Positions 34,815 to 44,084 of a stretch of 64,000 nt of DNA are shown here, piece by piece. The translations under genes and the position numbers were made by a program. The stretch is from Candidatus Latescibacterota bacterium (GTDB lineage: Bacteria > Latescibacterota > UBA2968). Each line of letters opens with the position of its first letter. Within the stretch, counting starts at the first letter, position 1. The DNA is taken from positions 1 to 64,000 of the forward strand of contig JAJDYX010000001.1 in the NCBI GenBank assembly GCA_022824945.1. Direction: 5' to 3'. The notes beneath the pieces are model-generated. The model did not search any database, was not told where the DNA came from, and worked only from the letters and a program-made list of their open reading frames with translations.

Positions 34815-34843
34815 TTGACATCTTGTCATAAAGGTCTTATTTT
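34815..34843 (+). promoter_or_regulatory. Promoter of greA
   Basis: TTGACA (34815-34820), 17 bp, TATTTT (34838-34843). The hexamers are the same as in the BlaI-type promoter. The predicted leader is about 110 nt. Confidence 0.65.
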
Positions 34844-34893
34844 CTATACATATAGACAACACACTGCCCTTTCACGTTATGCTGTGTGTAAAA

Positions 34894-34940
34894 AAAAGTC
34901 TATCTCGAAACCCCAATATCGGCTTCCGAGATAGACTTTT
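34894..34940. terminator. Hairpin in the greA leader (terminator-like)
   Basis: AAAAGTCTATCTCG (34894-34907) pairs with CGAGATAGACTTTT (34927-34940) around a 19-nt loop. On the plus strand it is followed by CATTTCAT and lies 19 bases before the greA ATG. On the minus strand it ends in a run of eight Ts, so it would also stop antisense transcripts. Confidence 0.6.
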
Positions 34941-34959
34941 CATTTCATGGGATATTATT

Positions 34960-35433
34960 ATGAACCGCGTTTACCTGACCAAAAGCGGGTATGAGAAAAT
35001 TCGAACTGAATTGATCCGTCTGCAAACCAAAGAGCGACCAACTGTTATTGCGGCGATCAAAAAGGCACGCGAGTTTGGCGATCTGAGCGAAAACGCCGAA
35101 TACCACGCAGCCAAAGAACGACAGGCATTCCTCGAAAAGAAAATTGTCGAATTGCAAGAGAAACTCACGAACTCTGAAATTATCGACGAAAGCCAAATTC
35201 CCAAAGACAAAGCCTATCTGGGTGCGACGGTCAAATTACAGGATAAAAAAAATGGCAGAGAAATGCAGTACACGCTGGTCACTGTAGAAGAAGCCGATTT
35301 TGATCAAAATAAAATATCGACAGCATCTCCCATTGGCAACGCTCTGTTGGGAAAACGCGTTGGCGAGGTCGTCGATGTACAGGTGCCCGTCGGCATACTC
35401 ACTTACGAAATTCTCGATATTTCAAGAGACTGA
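34960..35433 (+). CDS. greA: Transcription elongation factor GreA
   Basis: The 157-residue protein has the standard GreA layout: an N-terminal antiparallel coiled coil (about 1-75) with the tip motif GDLSENAEYHAAKERQ, and a C-terminal FKBP-like domain (PIGNALLGKRVGEVVDVQVP). It binds the RNA polymerase secondary channel and stimulates cleavage of backtracked RNA. ATG 34960 starts MNRVYLTKSGYEK as usual for GreA, although the frame is open further upstream into the leader hairpin. It is transcribed from its own promoter (34815) and converges on the ribosomal/RNA polymerase supercluster, whose rpoA and rpoB/C products it acts on. Confidence 0.97.
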   Translation: MNRVYLTKSGYEKIRTELIRLQTKERPTVIAAIKKAREFGDLSENAEYHAAKERQAFLEKKIVELQEKLTNSEIIDESQIPKDKAYLGATVKLQDKKNGREMQYTLVTVEEADFDQNKISTASPIGNALLGKRVGEVVDVQVPVGILTYEILDISRD

Positions 35434-35469
35434 TTTTTTTACAAATTTTTGGTCTTTCAAATAACAAAC

Positions 35470-35510
35470 AAAAAGGGCAAACCGACAGATGTCGGTTTGC
35501 CCTTTTTAAA
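35470..35510. terminator. Bidirectional terminator between greA and rplQ
   Basis: Perfect 18-bp arms, AAAAAGGGCAAACCGACA (35470-35487) and its complement (35490-35507), lie between the convergent greA and rplQ genes. Each side gives a T-run in its own direction. This ends the whole nusG-to-rplQ cluster. Confidence 0.95.
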
Positions 35511-35522
35511 ATGCATAGAAGG

Positions 35523-35966
35523 TCAAGCGTCTTTCTTTTCCTCTACAACTTCCTCTTCTTCAGCAGAAGTGTCAGACTCAGTTTCCACATCGTCGGTTTC
35601 GGATATCGCGCCATCGACCACCAGCTCAATCAAACACAATTCGCTGCTGTCACCTCGTCTGGGACCGAGCTTGAGAATGCGCGTATATCCGCCACTTCGG
35701 TCGGCAAATGAAGGACCAATTTCTTCAAATAACTTTGTGAGCACCACCTTATTCTGAATGCGTCGCAAGACTTGACGCCGCGCATGCAAGTCGCCACGCT
35801 TGGCAAAAGAGATCAATCGTTCAGCGACGCCGCGCAATTCTTTCGCCTTCGGCAGTGTGGTACGCACCTTGCCGTTGTCAAACAGAGATGTGGCCATATT
35901 GTTGAGCATGGCTTTTTTATGGCTCGCCGTGCGATTCAGCTTTCTACCCCTTTTCCCGTGCCTCAT
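35523..35966 (-). CDS. rplQ: Ribosomal protein bL17
   Basis: The 147-residue bL17 starts MRHGKRGRKLNRTASHKKAM, the standard N-terminus, and has the core motif ELRGVAERLISFAKRGDLHARR. After about residue 118 there is a ~30-residue acidic tail rich in Asp, Glu and Ser (SDTSAEEEEVVEEKKDA) absent from E. coli bL17 (127 residues). bL17 sits near the peptide exit tunnel of the large subunit. It is the last gene of the supercluster, 11 bases after rpoA, and faces a terminator shared with greA. Confidence 0.97.
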   Translation of the reverse strand: MRHGKRGRKLNRTASHKKAMLNNMATSLFDNGKVRTTLPKAKELRGVAERLISFAKRGDLHARRQVLRRIQNKVVLTKLFEEIGPSFADRSGGYTRILKLGPRRGDSSELCLIELVVDGAISETDDVETESDTSAEEEEVVEEKKDA

Positions 35967-35977
35967 TGGTTTCCTCG

Positions 35978-36994
35978 TTAAAATTCGTCGTCCAAAATCG
36001 AGACGTGGTCAGATTTGGAAGCAACTTCTTGATATTTGCTCACATCAATGCCAAATGCGATACCCAAATTTTCGAGAATAGCTGTCAATTCATTAAGCGA
36101 CTTGCGGCCAAAATTACGGAATTTGAGCATTTCATTTTCCGTTTTTTGGACGAGATCTTCAAGTGTTATAATATTGGCTGCTTTTAGACAATTAGCCGAC
36201 CGCACTGACAATTCCAGCTCATCTACGGGCATCTTGAGCAGTGCTGCAATGCGGCGAGTTTCTTCATCGACAACTTCCTCTAATTCTTCTTCTGGCTCTT
36301 CTTCAAAGTTGATAAACAATTCGAGATGATTCTTCAATATTCTCGCGGCATGAGCCACCGCATCATCGGGGCGCACAACGCTGTTTGTCCAAACAGACAG
36401 TGAAAGTTTATCGTAGTCGGTCTGCTGTCCCACTCGTGCATTATCGATTTCATAATGCACTTTGCGGATTGGCGAAAAAGCAGCATCCATCACAATAGTC
36501 CCCATGGGCTGCTCTACCTGCTTGTTCGCCTCTGCCAGCACATAACCCCGGCCTTTCCCAACGGTGATTTCCATGTCGAGCACACCGTCTTTGTCGAGTG
36601 TTGCAATATGCAAATCGGGATTCATCACTTCGACATCAGCATCGACTTGCAAATCGCCAGCCACGAGTTCTCCCGGTCCTTCTTTTTTTACATATAGCAG
36701 TTTGTCTGCATCTGTATGCACACGCAGACAAATTTCCTTGAGATTTAGAACGATTTCCGTCACATCTTCCTCGACGCCCTCGACCACGGTAAACTCGTGC
36801 TGAATTCCTTCAATTTTCACAGCTTTGACAGCAGCTCCCTCAATGGAGGAAAGCAAAACACGGCGTAGTGCATTTCCAATCGTAGCACCAAACCCGCGCT
36901 CAAGAGGCTGAACACTAAACAGGCCGTAATTGTCACTCAAGCTTTCTTCATCGATCTGTACAAATCGAGGCATTTGAAAATTTTTTGCGTCCAT
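35978..36994 (-). CDS. rpoA: RNA polymerase alpha subunit
   Basis: The 338-residue protein has the alpha N-terminal dimerisation domain (GFGATIGNALRRVLLSSIEGAAV near residue 33) and, after an acidic linker (EEEPEEELEEVV), the C-terminal DNA-binding domain with helix-hairpin-helix (SVRSANCLKAANIITLEDLV, FGRKSLNELTAIL). It nucleates assembly of RNA polymerase and contacts UP elements and activators. ATG 36994 is preferred because AGGAG lies ~10 bases before it; an upstream ATG at 37021 overlaps the rpsD stop and has no such site. It is part of the alpha operon order rpsM-rpsK-rpsD-rpoA-rplQ. Confidence 0.97.
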   Translation of the reverse strand: MDAKNFQMPRFVQIDEESLSDNYGLFSVQPLERGFGATIGNALRRVLLSSIEGAAVKAVKIEGIQHEFTVVEGVEEDVTEIVLNLKEICLRVHTDADKLLYVKKEGPGELVAGDLQVDADVEVMNPDLHIATLDKDGVLDMEITVGKGRGYVLAEANKQVEQPMGTIVMDAAFSPIRKVHYEIDNARVGQQTDYDKLSLSVWTNSVVRPDDAVAHAARILKNHLELFINFEEEPEEELEEVVDEETRRIAALLKMPVDELELSVRSANCLKAANIITLEDLVQKTENEMLKFRNFGRKSLNELTAILENLGIAFGIDVSKYQEVASKSDHVSILDDEF

Positions 36995-37020
36995 AAACAA
37001 AAGCTCCTCGTGCGCGTCCA

Positions 37021-37650
37021 TTACTTGGAGTAAAGCTCAACAATGAGCTGCTCTTCAACAGGCGTCGGTATATCATCTCGCTTTGGATATTCTACAAGCG
37101 TACCACTCAAGTTCACTTTATCTATCGAAAGCCAGGACGATTGACCTACATCACCTGTGCGCTTGAGTGCATCGTGAATAAGTTGCAATTGGCGACTTTT
37201 TTCTCGCACCTGCACAGTATCTCCCGGCGAAACCTGGAATGAAGGAATATCCACGGTTCGTCCATTGACAGCAATGTGGCGATGTCTCACGAGTTGCCGC
37301 GCTGATTTTCGAGATGGCGCAAAACCCAACCGATATATCATGTTGTCCAGACGACATTCGAGCATCTGCAAAAGCAACTCACCCGTCACACCCTTTCTGC
37401 GAGCGGCTTTTGAATAATACGTGCGAAACTGGTTTTCCAGCACGCCGTAGATACGCTTTGTTTTTTGTTTTTCCCGGAGCTGAAGTGCGTATTCTGATGG
37501 CTTTCGACGCATGTTTTGCCCATGCATGCCGGGCGCATAACTTCGTCGGTCAAATGAACATTTGTCCATTTGACACCGCGCACCTTTGAGAAACAATTTC
37601 ATACCTTCTCGTCGGCACAATTTACAACTTGAGCCAGTGTATCTCGCCAT
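37021..37650 (-). CDS. rpsD: Ribosomal protein uS4
   Basis: The 209-residue uS4 has the zinc-binding N-terminus (CKLC at 9-12, then C26 and C31), so it is the C+ form, unlike E. coli uS4. The S4 RNA-binding domain follows (RLGFAPSRKSARQLVRHRHIAVNGRTV). It starts 30S assembly, binding 16S rRNA directly; in E. coli it also represses the alpha operon. It is 23 bases after rpsK. Confidence 0.97.
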   Translation of the reverse strand: MARYTGSSCKLCRREGMKLFLKGARCQMDKCSFDRRSYAPGMHGQNMRRKPSEYALQLREKQKTKRIYGVLENQFRTYYSKAARRKGVTGELLLQMLECRLDNMIYRLGFAPSRKSARQLVRHRHIAVNGRTVDIPSFQVSPGDTVQVREKSRQLQLIHDALKRTGDVGQSSWLSIDKVNLSGTLVEYPKRDDIPTPVEEQLIVELYSK

Positions 37651-37673
37651 TCAATATCTCCCTGTTTTCTGTG

Positions 37674-38057
37674 TTAAACGCGACGTCGCTTAGGAGGGCG
37701 ACACCCATTGTGTGGAATTGGGGTAACATCTTTGATCGCTGAAATTTCCAATCCAGCCCCCTGCAGCGAACGCACGGCGGCTTCTCGCCCAACGCCAGGT
37801 CCTTTGACCCAGACTTCCACCCGGCGCAAACCCATTGCCATCGCCTCTCGCGCAGCATCCGTAGCAGCCAGTTGAGCAGCATAGGGTGTACTTTTTCTCG
37901 AGCCCTTAAACCCCACTTTCCCCGTTGATGACCAGGAAATAACTCTACCTTCACGGTCACTCAGGGTGACAATAGTATTGTTAAAACTGGCATTGACGTG
38001 TGCGACGCCATGAGCTTCAACGCGTCTATTTCGTCGTCTTCCTCTTCTGACTGCCAA
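37674..38057 (-). CDS. rpsK: Ribosomal protein uS11
   Basis: The 127-residue uS11 starts with the usual basic tail, and the core [20 protein letters not shown] and the C-terminal [12 protein letters not shown] are typical. It forms part of the 30S platform. The start codon is TTG (38055-38057), with AAGGAGGAG upstream; no ATG fits the family start. It is 31 bases after rpsM. Confidence 0.96.
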   Translation of the reverse strand: MAVRRGRRRNRRVEAHGVAHVNASFNNTIVTLSDREGRVISWSSTGKVGFKGSRKSTPYAAQLAATDAAREAMAMGLRRVEVWVKGPGVGREAAVRSLQGAGLEISAIKDVTPIPHNGCRPPKRRRV

Positions 38058-38088
38058 ACGACTCCTCCTTTGAATGTCCTGCGTTTAG

Positions 38089-38463
38089 CTATACGGTTCG
38101 TCTGCGACTGCCAATACCGGGTTTCTTTCCCTTGCGCGTCCTGGCATTGGTGCGCGTCCTCTGACCTCTCACCGGCAAACCCCGACGCCATCGCAAACCG
38201 CGATAGCATCCAATATCCATCAATCGCTTGATGTTCATTGCAACTTCGCTTCGCAGGTTTCCTTCAACCTTGTACTCTCCTTCAACAACTGAGCGCAATT
38301 TGGTGACTTCCTCGTCAGTCAAAGCATCTACGCGCGTATCAGGCGAAATTTGCGTCTGTGTCAAAATTTTTTGTGACGTGCTCAAACCAATGCCCAAAAT
38401 ATATGTCAACGCAACTTCCACGCGCTTTTCTCTGGGAATATCTACACCTGCAATTCGGGCCAT
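38089..38463 (-). CDS. rpsM: Ribosomal protein uS13
   Basis: The 124-residue uS13 has the standard [20 protein letters not shown] start, the helix-two-turn-helix ([15 protein letters not shown]) and the basic C-terminal tail ([12 protein letters not shown]). It contacts tRNA and bridges to the 50S head. It heads the alpha group and lies 21 bases after rpmJ. Confidence 0.97.
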   Translation of the reverse strand: MARIAGVDIPREKRVEVALTYILGIGLSTSQKILTQTQISPDTRVDALTDEEVTKLRSVVEGEYKVEGNLRSEVAMNIKRLMDIGCYRGLRWRRGLPVRGQRTRTNARTRKGKKPGIGSRRRTV

Positions 38464-38484
38464 GTGATTGCGTCTCCTATGAGG

Positions 38485-38601
38485 TTATCCCTGTCGCTGT
38501 TTGTGTCGCGGGTTGACTTTGCAAATCACGCGCACAACACCGCGTCGGCGAATAATCTTGCAGTGATTGCAACGACGGCGAACAGATGATTGGACTTTCA
38601 T
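38485..38601 (-). CDS. rpmJ: Ribosomal protein bL36
   Basis: This 38-residue protein reads [20 protein letters not shown].. with Zn ligands C11, C14, C27 and H33, the zinc-binding C+ form. It is a small zinc-ribbon protein of the large subunit. It lies directly between secY and rpsM, with gaps of 27 and 21 bases; infA, map and adk, which sit here in many bacteria, are absent. Confidence 0.95.
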   Translation of the reverse strand: MKVQSSVRRRCNHCKIIRRRGVVRVICKVNPRHKQRQG

Positions 38602-38628
38602 AAATAAATCTCCAGCATTTAAAATAAA

Positions 38629-39972
38629 TCAGGCTCGGCGCCCTCGAATGCGACCTTTTTTCATAAACCCATCGTAGTGGCGCATCAACAAATGCGATTC
38701 AACCTGCTGTAAAGTATCGAGTGCCACACCGACCATAATCAATAAACCCGTGCCGCCAAACACTTGTTCGAGGCCTGGATGAACCCCCATAGAATTAATA
38801 ATAAAATATGGGCCAACGGCTATTGCAGCTAAGAAAATCGCACCAGGCATGTTGATTCGCGTAAGCACCCGGTCAATAAAGTCTGAGGTGCGTTTACCCG
38901 GTCTGACGCCGGGAATAAATCCGCCTTGCCGTTTCATATTATCAGCCAGATCAATCGGATTAAACACAATGGCGGTATAAAAGTAAGCAAAGAAAATAAC
39001 CAGCAATGAGTAAATTGACCAGTAGGGCAATGACACCCAGGACATACTCGGCGTAAAAGCAGCCGCGAGATTTTGCATAAATTCATTATTAGGGGCAAAT
39101 CCGGCCATTGTCGCAGGTAAAAACATAATAGCCTGAGCAAAAATAATAGGCATCACGCCAGAAGTATTGACTTTAAGCGGTATATGTGTGCTTTGCCCAC
39201 CATATACCCGCCGTCCAACGACGCGTTTGGCGTATTGTACCGGAATTCTACGCGTACCCTGTGTGATGAGCACCACCAGGGCGGTCAATGCAACAACGAT
39301 AACCAAAATAGCTATTTCGATCAAAATTGGTTTGTCATTGGTCACAAAATCGCGATATTCCTGCCGCACGACAAAGGGCAATGCCGCAATAATGCCAATA
39401 AAAATGAGTAGCGACATCCCATTGCCGATGCCGTGTGCATCAATCTGTTCGCCCAACCACATAATAAACACGGTTCCGGCAGTAATTGTCAATACAGTCA
39501 ACAGACGGAAACCCCACCCGGGATAAAGTACGACCGAAAGGCCAGTTTCTGGCGACTGAAGACTTTCCAGAAAAAAACTCACGCCCAAAGACTGCGCTGC
39601 AGCCAGGGCAACTGTGCCATACCGCGTATATTGAATGATCTTTTTGCGCCCTGCTTCACCTTCTTTTTGCAACTTTTGGAGGGATGGCACCACAGCACCC
39701 ATCAATTGAAAAATAATGGACGCACTAATATAAGGCATAATACCCAGTGCAAATACCGTTGCACGGGTAAACGCCCCACCTACAAACATGTCGTAGAGGC
39801 CAAAGATCGTCTGGCTGGTGCCTGCAAAAAATTCACCCAGAGCAACCCGATCTATTCCGGGTATGGGAATCTGTCCACCCAGGCGATAAATCGCCAGAAT
39901 ACCCAGCGTAAATAATACCTTATATCGCAGTTCCGGAATCTTAAAAACGCTCTTGACGCTCTCGAGCAACAC
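38629..39972 (-). CDS. secY: Protein translocase subunit SecY
   Basis: The 447-residue protein has ten transmembrane helices. Conserved segments include YRLGGQIPIPGID (helix 1), GIMPYISASIIFQLM (helix 2), the loop GMSLLIFIGI, and the C-terminal cytoplasmic loop FIPGVRPGKRTSDFI. SecY is the channel through which SecA and the ribosome deliver proteins across the inner membrane. The start is GTG 39972 or TTG 39969; AGGAGG just upstream fits the second slightly better. It follows rplO at 19 bases. Confidence 0.96.
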   Translation of the reverse strand: MLLESVKSVFKIPELRYKVLFTLGILAIYRLGGQIPIPGIDRVALGEFFAGTSQTIFGLYDMFVGGAFTRATVFALGIMPYISASIIFQLMGAVVPSLQKLQKEGEAGRKKIIQYTRYGTVALAAAQSLGVSFFLESLQSPETGLSVVLYPGWGFRLLTVLTITAGTVFIMWLGEQIDAHGIGNGMSLLIFIGIIAALPFVVRQEYRDFVTNDKPILIEIAILVIVVALTALVVLITQGTRRIPVQYAKRVVGRRVYGGQSTHIPLKVNTSGVMPIIFAQAIMFLPATMAGFAPNNEFMQNLAAAFTPSMSWVSLPYWSIYSLLVIFFAYFYTAIVFNPIDLADNMKRQGGFIPGVRPGKRTSDFIDRVLTRINMPGAIFLAAIAVGPYFIINSMGVHPGLEQVFGGTGLLIMVGVALDTLQQVESHLLMRHYDGFMKKGRIRGRRA

Positions 39973-39991
39973 CGCCTCCTCTCAGCCGTGC

Positions 39992-40456
39992 TCAGTCGGT
40001 TTTGGCCGCGCCACCGATGTTGGCTTCAACTTGTCCCCCAGCTGCAAGAACTTTTTGTGCTGCAGCAGCTGATATTGCCTGAACTCGAATCTGTAATGGT
40101 GCAGAAATTTTGCCTCGCCCCAAAATTTTCACAGGGCGTTTTGTAGAGGCAATCAAACCAGCGGCTTTGAGCACTTCAGGGGTAATCTCACCCGAAAGTT
40201 CTCTTCCCGCCAAATCGTCGAGATTTACGACCTGATAGGTCACCCGAAAAGGATTGTTAAACCCAACTTTCGGTAAGCGCTGCTGCAGGGGCATTTGTCC
40301 CCCTTCAAACCAAACTTTGCGCTTGGATCCCGAGCGCGCCCGCTGCCCTTTGTGCCCTTTACCCGCAGTTTTACCTGTTCCGGAGCCAGGACCAATGCCC
40401 AAACGTTTCTTCTTAAAAGTTGCCCCTTTGGGCGGAGAGAGATTCCCAAGTTTCAT
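39992..40456 (-). CDS. rplO: Ribosomal protein uL15
   Basis: The 154-residue uL15 starts MKLGNLSPPKGATFKKKRLG and has the glycine-rich RNA-binding N-terminus (GPGSGTGKTAGKGHKGQRAR). It helps assemble the 50S subunit. A longer frame reaches 40621 but only from ATG 40456 does the protein match the family. It is 16 bases after rpmD. Confidence 0.95.
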   Translation of the reverse strand: MKLGNLSPPKGATFKKKRLGIGPGSGTGKTAGKGHKGQRARSGSKRKVWFEGGQMPLQQRLPKVGFNNPFRVTYQVVNLDDLAGRELSGEITPEVLKAAGLIASTKRPVKILGRGKISAPLQIRVQAISAAAAQKVLAAGGQVEANIGGAAKTD

Positions 40457-40472
40457 TCTCGCATCCCGCGTT

Positions 40473-40661
40473 TTATATTTCTTCAACTTTGACCAGATGT
40501 GCAACAGTCGCCAACATGCCGCGCAATTGAGGAGAGTCAGCGTGTTCCACAGTATGCCGAATGCGACGAATTCCCAACGCATCCAGAGTTTGTTGTTGTT
40601 TTTTTTGCCGCTTAATTGCACTGCGAATTTGTGTAATCCGCAGTGTTTTTTGTTCGCCCAT
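40473..40661 (-). CDS. rpmD: Ribosomal protein uL30
   Basis: The 62-residue uL30 starts [19 protein letters not shown] and has the family-typical TLDALGIRRI.HTVEHADSPQLRGML. Its ATG shares one base with the rpsE stop (TGATG), so translation is coupled. It belongs to the large subunit. Some lineages lack this gene; here it is kept. Confidence 0.94.
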   Translation of the reverse strand: MGEQKTLRITQIRSAIKRQKKQQQTLDALGIRRIRHTVEHADSPQLRGMLATVAHLVKVEEI

Positions 40662-41179
40662 CACTGCCCCCGTACAGAAACCAATTCGGATTCTTCTACA
40701 CCGCGCAATAGTGCAAACATTCTCGCATCTTTCAACCGCGTTAGTCCCTCCATCGCGGCTTTAACAGCATTCTGGGGGTTTTGCGACCCCAATGACTTTG
40801 TCAGCACATTTTGAACACCGGCCAGTTCCAAAACTGCACGCACACCGCCTCCTGCAATAATACCCGTGCCGGGCGCGGCAGGTTTGAGCAAAACGCGAGA
40901 AGCGCCAAACTTTCCAATAATCTCGTGCGGCAATGTACCATCAACGACTGGCACGCGTACCAGATTCTTTTTTGCCTCGTCGGCAGCTTTGCGAATAGCT
41001 TCAGAGACTTCGCCCGCTTTCCCCATCCCAATACCCACAATGCCTTTTTTATCCCCAATTACACAAAGCGCGTTAAAAGCAAAACGCCGTCCACCTTTGC
41101 GAACGTGAGAGACCCGCTTGATACTGTTGTTGATGACGATTTCCGTCAAATCTAAACCCGTGGCTTCAATCCTGCTCAA
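40661..41179 (-). CDS. rpsE: Ribosomal protein uS5
   Basis: The 172-residue uS5 has the double-stranded RNA-binding-like N-terminal part ([20 protein letters not shown]) and the conserved KAAPGTG-like stretch [19 protein letters not shown]. It is a fidelity protein of the 30S subunit. The start is TTG (41177-41179) with AAGGAG 6 bases upstream. It is 16 bases after rplR and overlaps rpmD by one base. Confidence 0.96.
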   Translation of the reverse strand: MSRIEATGLDLTEIVINNSIKRVSHVRKGGRRFAFNALCVIGDKKGIVGIGMGKAGEVSEAIRKAADEAKKNLVRVPVVDGTLPHEIIGKFGASRVLLKPAAPGTGIIAGGGVRAVLELAGVQNVLTKSLGSQNPQNAVKAAMEGLTRLKDARMFALLRGVEESELVSVRGQ

Positions 41180-41195
41180 AACCGACTCCTTAACA

Positions 41196-41570
41196 TTAAA
41201 ATTTCAACCCGCCTTCGCGTACACCTTCTGCCAATGCTTTGACACGACCGTGATAGAGATAGCCTGCGCGGTCAAAAACAACCTGCGAAATTCCGGCTTC
41301 CCGCGCTCTTAAAGCCAAAGCTTTGCCCACTTCGCGACTCCTATTGCATTTGCCGTCAATAGTTTTTAACTGATCTTTGAGTTGCGGAGTATTTGAAGAT
41401 ATCCCCATTATAGAACGTCCATTCACATCATCAATCAATTGCGCCTGAATATGTTTTAGGCTCCTGAAAATTGTCAGACGCGGGCGATCGGCCGTTCCCA
41501 GAAGTCTCTTTCTAATACGCATTTGACGGCGCTTGTGCATCTTTGTCTTTTTAATTTGCTTGTCTGCCAT
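41196..41570 (-). CDS. rplR: Ribosomal protein uL18
   Basis: The 124-residue uL18 shows the conserved [20 protein letters not shown] and the C-terminal [20 protein letters not shown]. It binds 5S rRNA in the central protuberance. The N-terminus is a basic extension ([20 protein letters not shown]). It is 16 bases after rplF. Confidence 0.97.
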   Translation of the reverse strand: MADKQIKKTKMHKRRQMRIRKRLLGTADRPRLTIFRSLKHIQAQLIDDVNGRSIMGISSNTPQLKDQLKTIDGKCNRSREVGKALALRAREAGISQVVFDRAGYLYHGRVKALAEGVREGGLKF

Positions 41571-41586
41571 TAAACAACCTCAAAGT

Positions 41587-42153
41587 TTAAGCGACTGCGG
41601 CCTTGCCAGCCTTGCGCCTCACATATTCGCCGTTATAGCGGATACCTTTCCCCTTATAGGGTTCGGGAGGCCGAATACTTCGGATGTTCGCCGCTGTGCG
41701 TCCCACGAGTTCTTTGTCGGCCCCACTGACCTTGACCAGTGCCTGAGAGTTTTCTATCTCAGAGGGAGGGGCATCGATACTAAATTCAATTCCCTGAGGT
41801 GCTTCAACCGTCACTGTATGGCTGAACCCCACGTTGATGTCCAAATTCTTCCCTTTCATATCTGCGCGATATCCCACGCCAACAACTACCAGTTGCTTCT
41901 CAAAACCAGCCGAAACGCCCTGAACAGCATTTGCCAATAAGGCACGCGTGAGACCCCAAATAGATTTGTGATGTCGGTCTTCGGGATCTTGCACCGTAAC
42001 TGAAAGGGATTCGCCCTCTTGCACGACCTGAGTGAGCGGATGTAAAGGCACCTGTAAAGTCCCTTTAGGCCCTTTTATTTCCGCCTGTGTATCCCCTAAT
42101 TGCACATTGACGCCCCCTGGAACGTCAATCGGCTGTTGACCTATTCTCGACAC
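41587..42153 (-). CDS. rplF: Ribosomal protein uL6
   Basis: The 188-residue uL6 has two duplicated L6 domains. The first starts SRIGQQPIDVPGGV and the second carries the signature RSIRPPEPYKGKGIRY. It sits at the factor-binding side of the 50S subunit. The start codon is GTG (42151-42153) with AAGGAG upstream. It is 20 bases after rpsH. Confidence 0.97.
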   Translation of the reverse strand: MSRIGQQPIDVPGGVNVQLGDTQAEIKGPKGTLQVPLHPLTQVVQEGESLSVTVQDPEDRHHKSIWGLTRALLANAVQGVSAGFEKQLVVVGVGYRADMKGKNLDINVGFSHTVTVEAPQGIEFSIDAPPSEIENSQALVKVSGADKELVGRTAANIRSIRPPEPYKGKGIRYNGEYVRRKAGKAAVA

Positions 42154-42173
42154 GATGCACTCCTTCCAGACCT

Positions 42174-42569
42174 CTACCAGACGCTACAGATAACTTCGCC
42201 GCCAACACCTTCTCGACGCGCAGTTCGATCAGTCAAAATACCTTTTGATGTCGATAAAATAGCGACACCCAATCCATTGAGTATTCGAGGAATTTCGTCT
42301 TTGCCCACATATTTTCTCAGACCGGGGCGGCTTTCGCGCGTCAATCCTTGAATCGCGCTTTCCTCGTTGGGACTGTATTTGAGATAAAGGCGCAAATACC
42401 CCTGTCGGTTGTCATCGATATACGCATAATTGTGAACAAAACCGCTTTCTTTTAAAATACGGGCAATCTCGCGCTTCATCCTGGAGCTTGGAATATCCAC
42501 CTTGCGATGTCCAGCGCGACATGCATTTCGCACACGCGTCAACATATCGGCAATCGGATCCGTCATCAT
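42174..42569 (-). CDS. rpsH: Ribosomal protein uS8
   Basis: The 131-residue uS8 starts (M)[15 protein letters not shown] and has the C-terminal [21 protein letters not shown]. It binds 16S rRNA early in 30S assembly; in E. coli it also represses the spc operon. The start is ATG 42569, possibly 42566, with GAGGGGGAAG upstream; the frame open to 42593 has no added homology. It is 17 bases after rpsN. Confidence 0.96.
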   Translation of the reverse strand: MMTDPIADMLTRVRNACRAGHRKVDIPSSRMKREIARILKESGFVHNYAYIDDNRQGYLRLYLKYSPNEESAIQGLTRESRPGLRKYVGKDEIPRILNGLGVAILSTSKGILTDRTARREGVGGEVICSVW

Positions 42570-42586
42570 ATGTGCTTCCCCCTCAA

Positions 42587-42772
42587 TTACCAACTGGCCT
42601 TTGTCACGCCGGGAATCTCACCAGCGAGGGCCAACTCGCGAAAACATATACGGCAAATACCAAATTTGCGCAAATAACCACGTGGCCTACCGCACCTGTG
42701 ACACCGATTATAGCGGCGGACCGCAAATTTCTGTTTGCGCTTTGCTTTGGCAATCATAGACTTTTTAGCCAT
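42587..42772 (-). CDS. rpsN: Ribosomal protein uS14, zinc-binding (type Z)
   Basis: At 61 residues this is the short form with two CxxC pairs (C24/C27, C40/C43), the zinc-binding type. E. coli has the longer zinc-free form. It starts [20 protein letters not shown]. It lies in the head of the 30S subunit. It is 29 bases after rplE. Confidence 0.96.
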   Translation of the reverse strand: MAKKSMIAKAKRKQKFAVRRYNRCHRCGRPRGYLRKFGICRICFRELALAGEIPGVTKASW

Positions 42773-42801
42773 ATTAGACCTGACCTCGTGTTGTTTTTTA
42801 T

Positions 42802-43350
42802 TTAATCTTGATTTTGAAACGGCATACCCATTTCGTTGAGCAGTTCAAAAGCCTCTTCATCCGTAGAGGCCGTAGTGACCAGGGTAACATCGAGGCCGCG
42901 AATTTTATCGATCTGATCGTAGTCAATTTCGGGAAAAATAATTTGTTCCTGAATACCGACCGTATAGTTTCCCCGGCCATCAAATGAGCGTATTGAAAGG
43001 CCGCGAAAGTCGCGAATACGCGGCACAGAGAAATTGAAAAACCGATCGAGAAATTCGTACATATGAGATCTGCGAAGGGTGACAGCACACCCAATGGGTA
43101 CACCCTGCCGCAGCTTAAAATTTGAAACGGCTTTTCGCGCCCTGCGAATGGAGGGGCGCTGTCCTGCAATACGGGTCAAATCTTCAACAGCATTTTCGAT
43201 GACCCTGGCATTGAGGACGGCTTCACCAACGCCCATGTTTAAAACAACCTTTTCCATTTTGGGTACCTGCATGCGATTTTTATACCCAAACCGCTGAATG
43301 AGCGCAGGTACAACTTCATTGTCGTAGTATTCTTGTAATCGGGTTGCCAT
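42802..43350 (-). CDS. rplE: Ribosomal protein uL5
   Basis: The 182-residue uL5 starts [20 protein letters not shown]. It has the conserved [33 protein letters not shown] and [20 protein letters not shown]. It binds 5S rRNA and contacts the P-site tRNA. ATG 43350 has GAGGA upstream; the frame runs to 43455 but the extension is unlike the family. It is 10 bases after rplX. Confidence 0.96.
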   Translation of the reverse strand: MATRLQEYYDNEVVPALIQRFGYKNRMQVPKMEKVVLNMGVGEAVLNARVIENAVEDLTRIAGQRPSIRRARKAVSNFKLRQGVPIGCAVTLRRSHMYEFLDRFFNFSVPRIRDFRGLSIRSFDGRGNYTVGIQEQIIFPEIDYDQIDKIRGLDVTLVTTASTDEEAFELLNEMGMPFQNQD

Positions 43351-43360
43351 GGCGTCCTCG

Positions 43361-43681
43361 TTATTCAACTTCGGGAATTTGCTCACCACTTTTTTGAGCA
43401 ATCCGCACACGCGCCCCGTCTTCAAGGCGCTGAATGCGAATTCTGGTCCGCTCATCGGTTTGCGGATCGACGATCATGAGATTCGACACATGCAAGGGCG
43501 CTTCCTTTTCCATGATGCCACCTTGCTGATTATTGGGATTGGGGCGCGTATGGCGCTTGACATTGTTGATCCCTTCTACCAGCACGCGTTTTTTCTTTGG
43601 CCATACATTCAAAACGCGCCCGCGTTGACCAGTATAAACACCACTTATCACCTCAACTTGATCACCCTTACGAATCCTCAT
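43361..43681 (-). CDS. rplX: Ribosomal protein uL24
   Basis: The 106-residue uL24 has the KOW motif at its N-terminus ([20 protein letters not shown]) and the ..[22 protein letters not shown] segment. It starts 50S assembly. It is 23 bases after rplN. Confidence 0.96.
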   Translation of the reverse strand: MRIRKGDQVEVISGVYTGQRGRVLNVWPKKKRVLVEGINNVKRHTRPNPNNQQGGIMEKEAPLHVSNLMIVDPQTDERTRIRIQRLEDGARVRIAQKSGEQIPEVE

Positions 43682-43704
43682 CTCAACACACTTGCCTTTC
43701 TTTT

Positions 43705-44073
43705 TTAAATCACTTCGGGCGCCAAAGATACAATGCGCATAAATCGTCTCTCGCGCAACTCGCGGGCGACAGGTCCAAATATGCGCGTCCCTCGGGGTTC
43801 GCCTTCCTCGCCGATCAAAACAGCCGCATTGTCATCAAATCGAATATAGGACCCATCTGCTCTGCGCGTCTCTTTTTTTGTACGGACAATCACGGCGCGC
43901 GCAACATCACCGCGCTTCACCCCGCTGTTTGGCTGCGCATCTTTAACTGAAACCACAACAGTATCACCGAGTTTGGCATACTTGCGTTTGGTGCCCCCTA
44001 AAATGCGAAAGCACATCACCTTTCGGGCACCTGTATTATCCGCGCAATTTAATATCGAATATTCCTGGACCAT
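43705..44073 (-). CDS. rplN: Ribosomal protein uL14
   Basis: The 122-residue uL14 starts [20 protein letters not shown] and ends [10 protein letters not shown], with the core [20 protein letters not shown]. It lies at the subunit interface. First gene of the spc group, 11 bases after rpsQ. Confidence 0.97.
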   Translation of the reverse strand: MVQEYSILNCADNTGARKVMCFRILGGTKRKYAKLGDTVVVSVKDAQPNSGVKRGDVARAVIVRTKKETRRADGSYIRFDDNAAVLIGEEGEPRGTRIFGPVARELRERRFMRIVSLAPEVI

Positions 44074-44084
44074 GTTCTCTCCGC

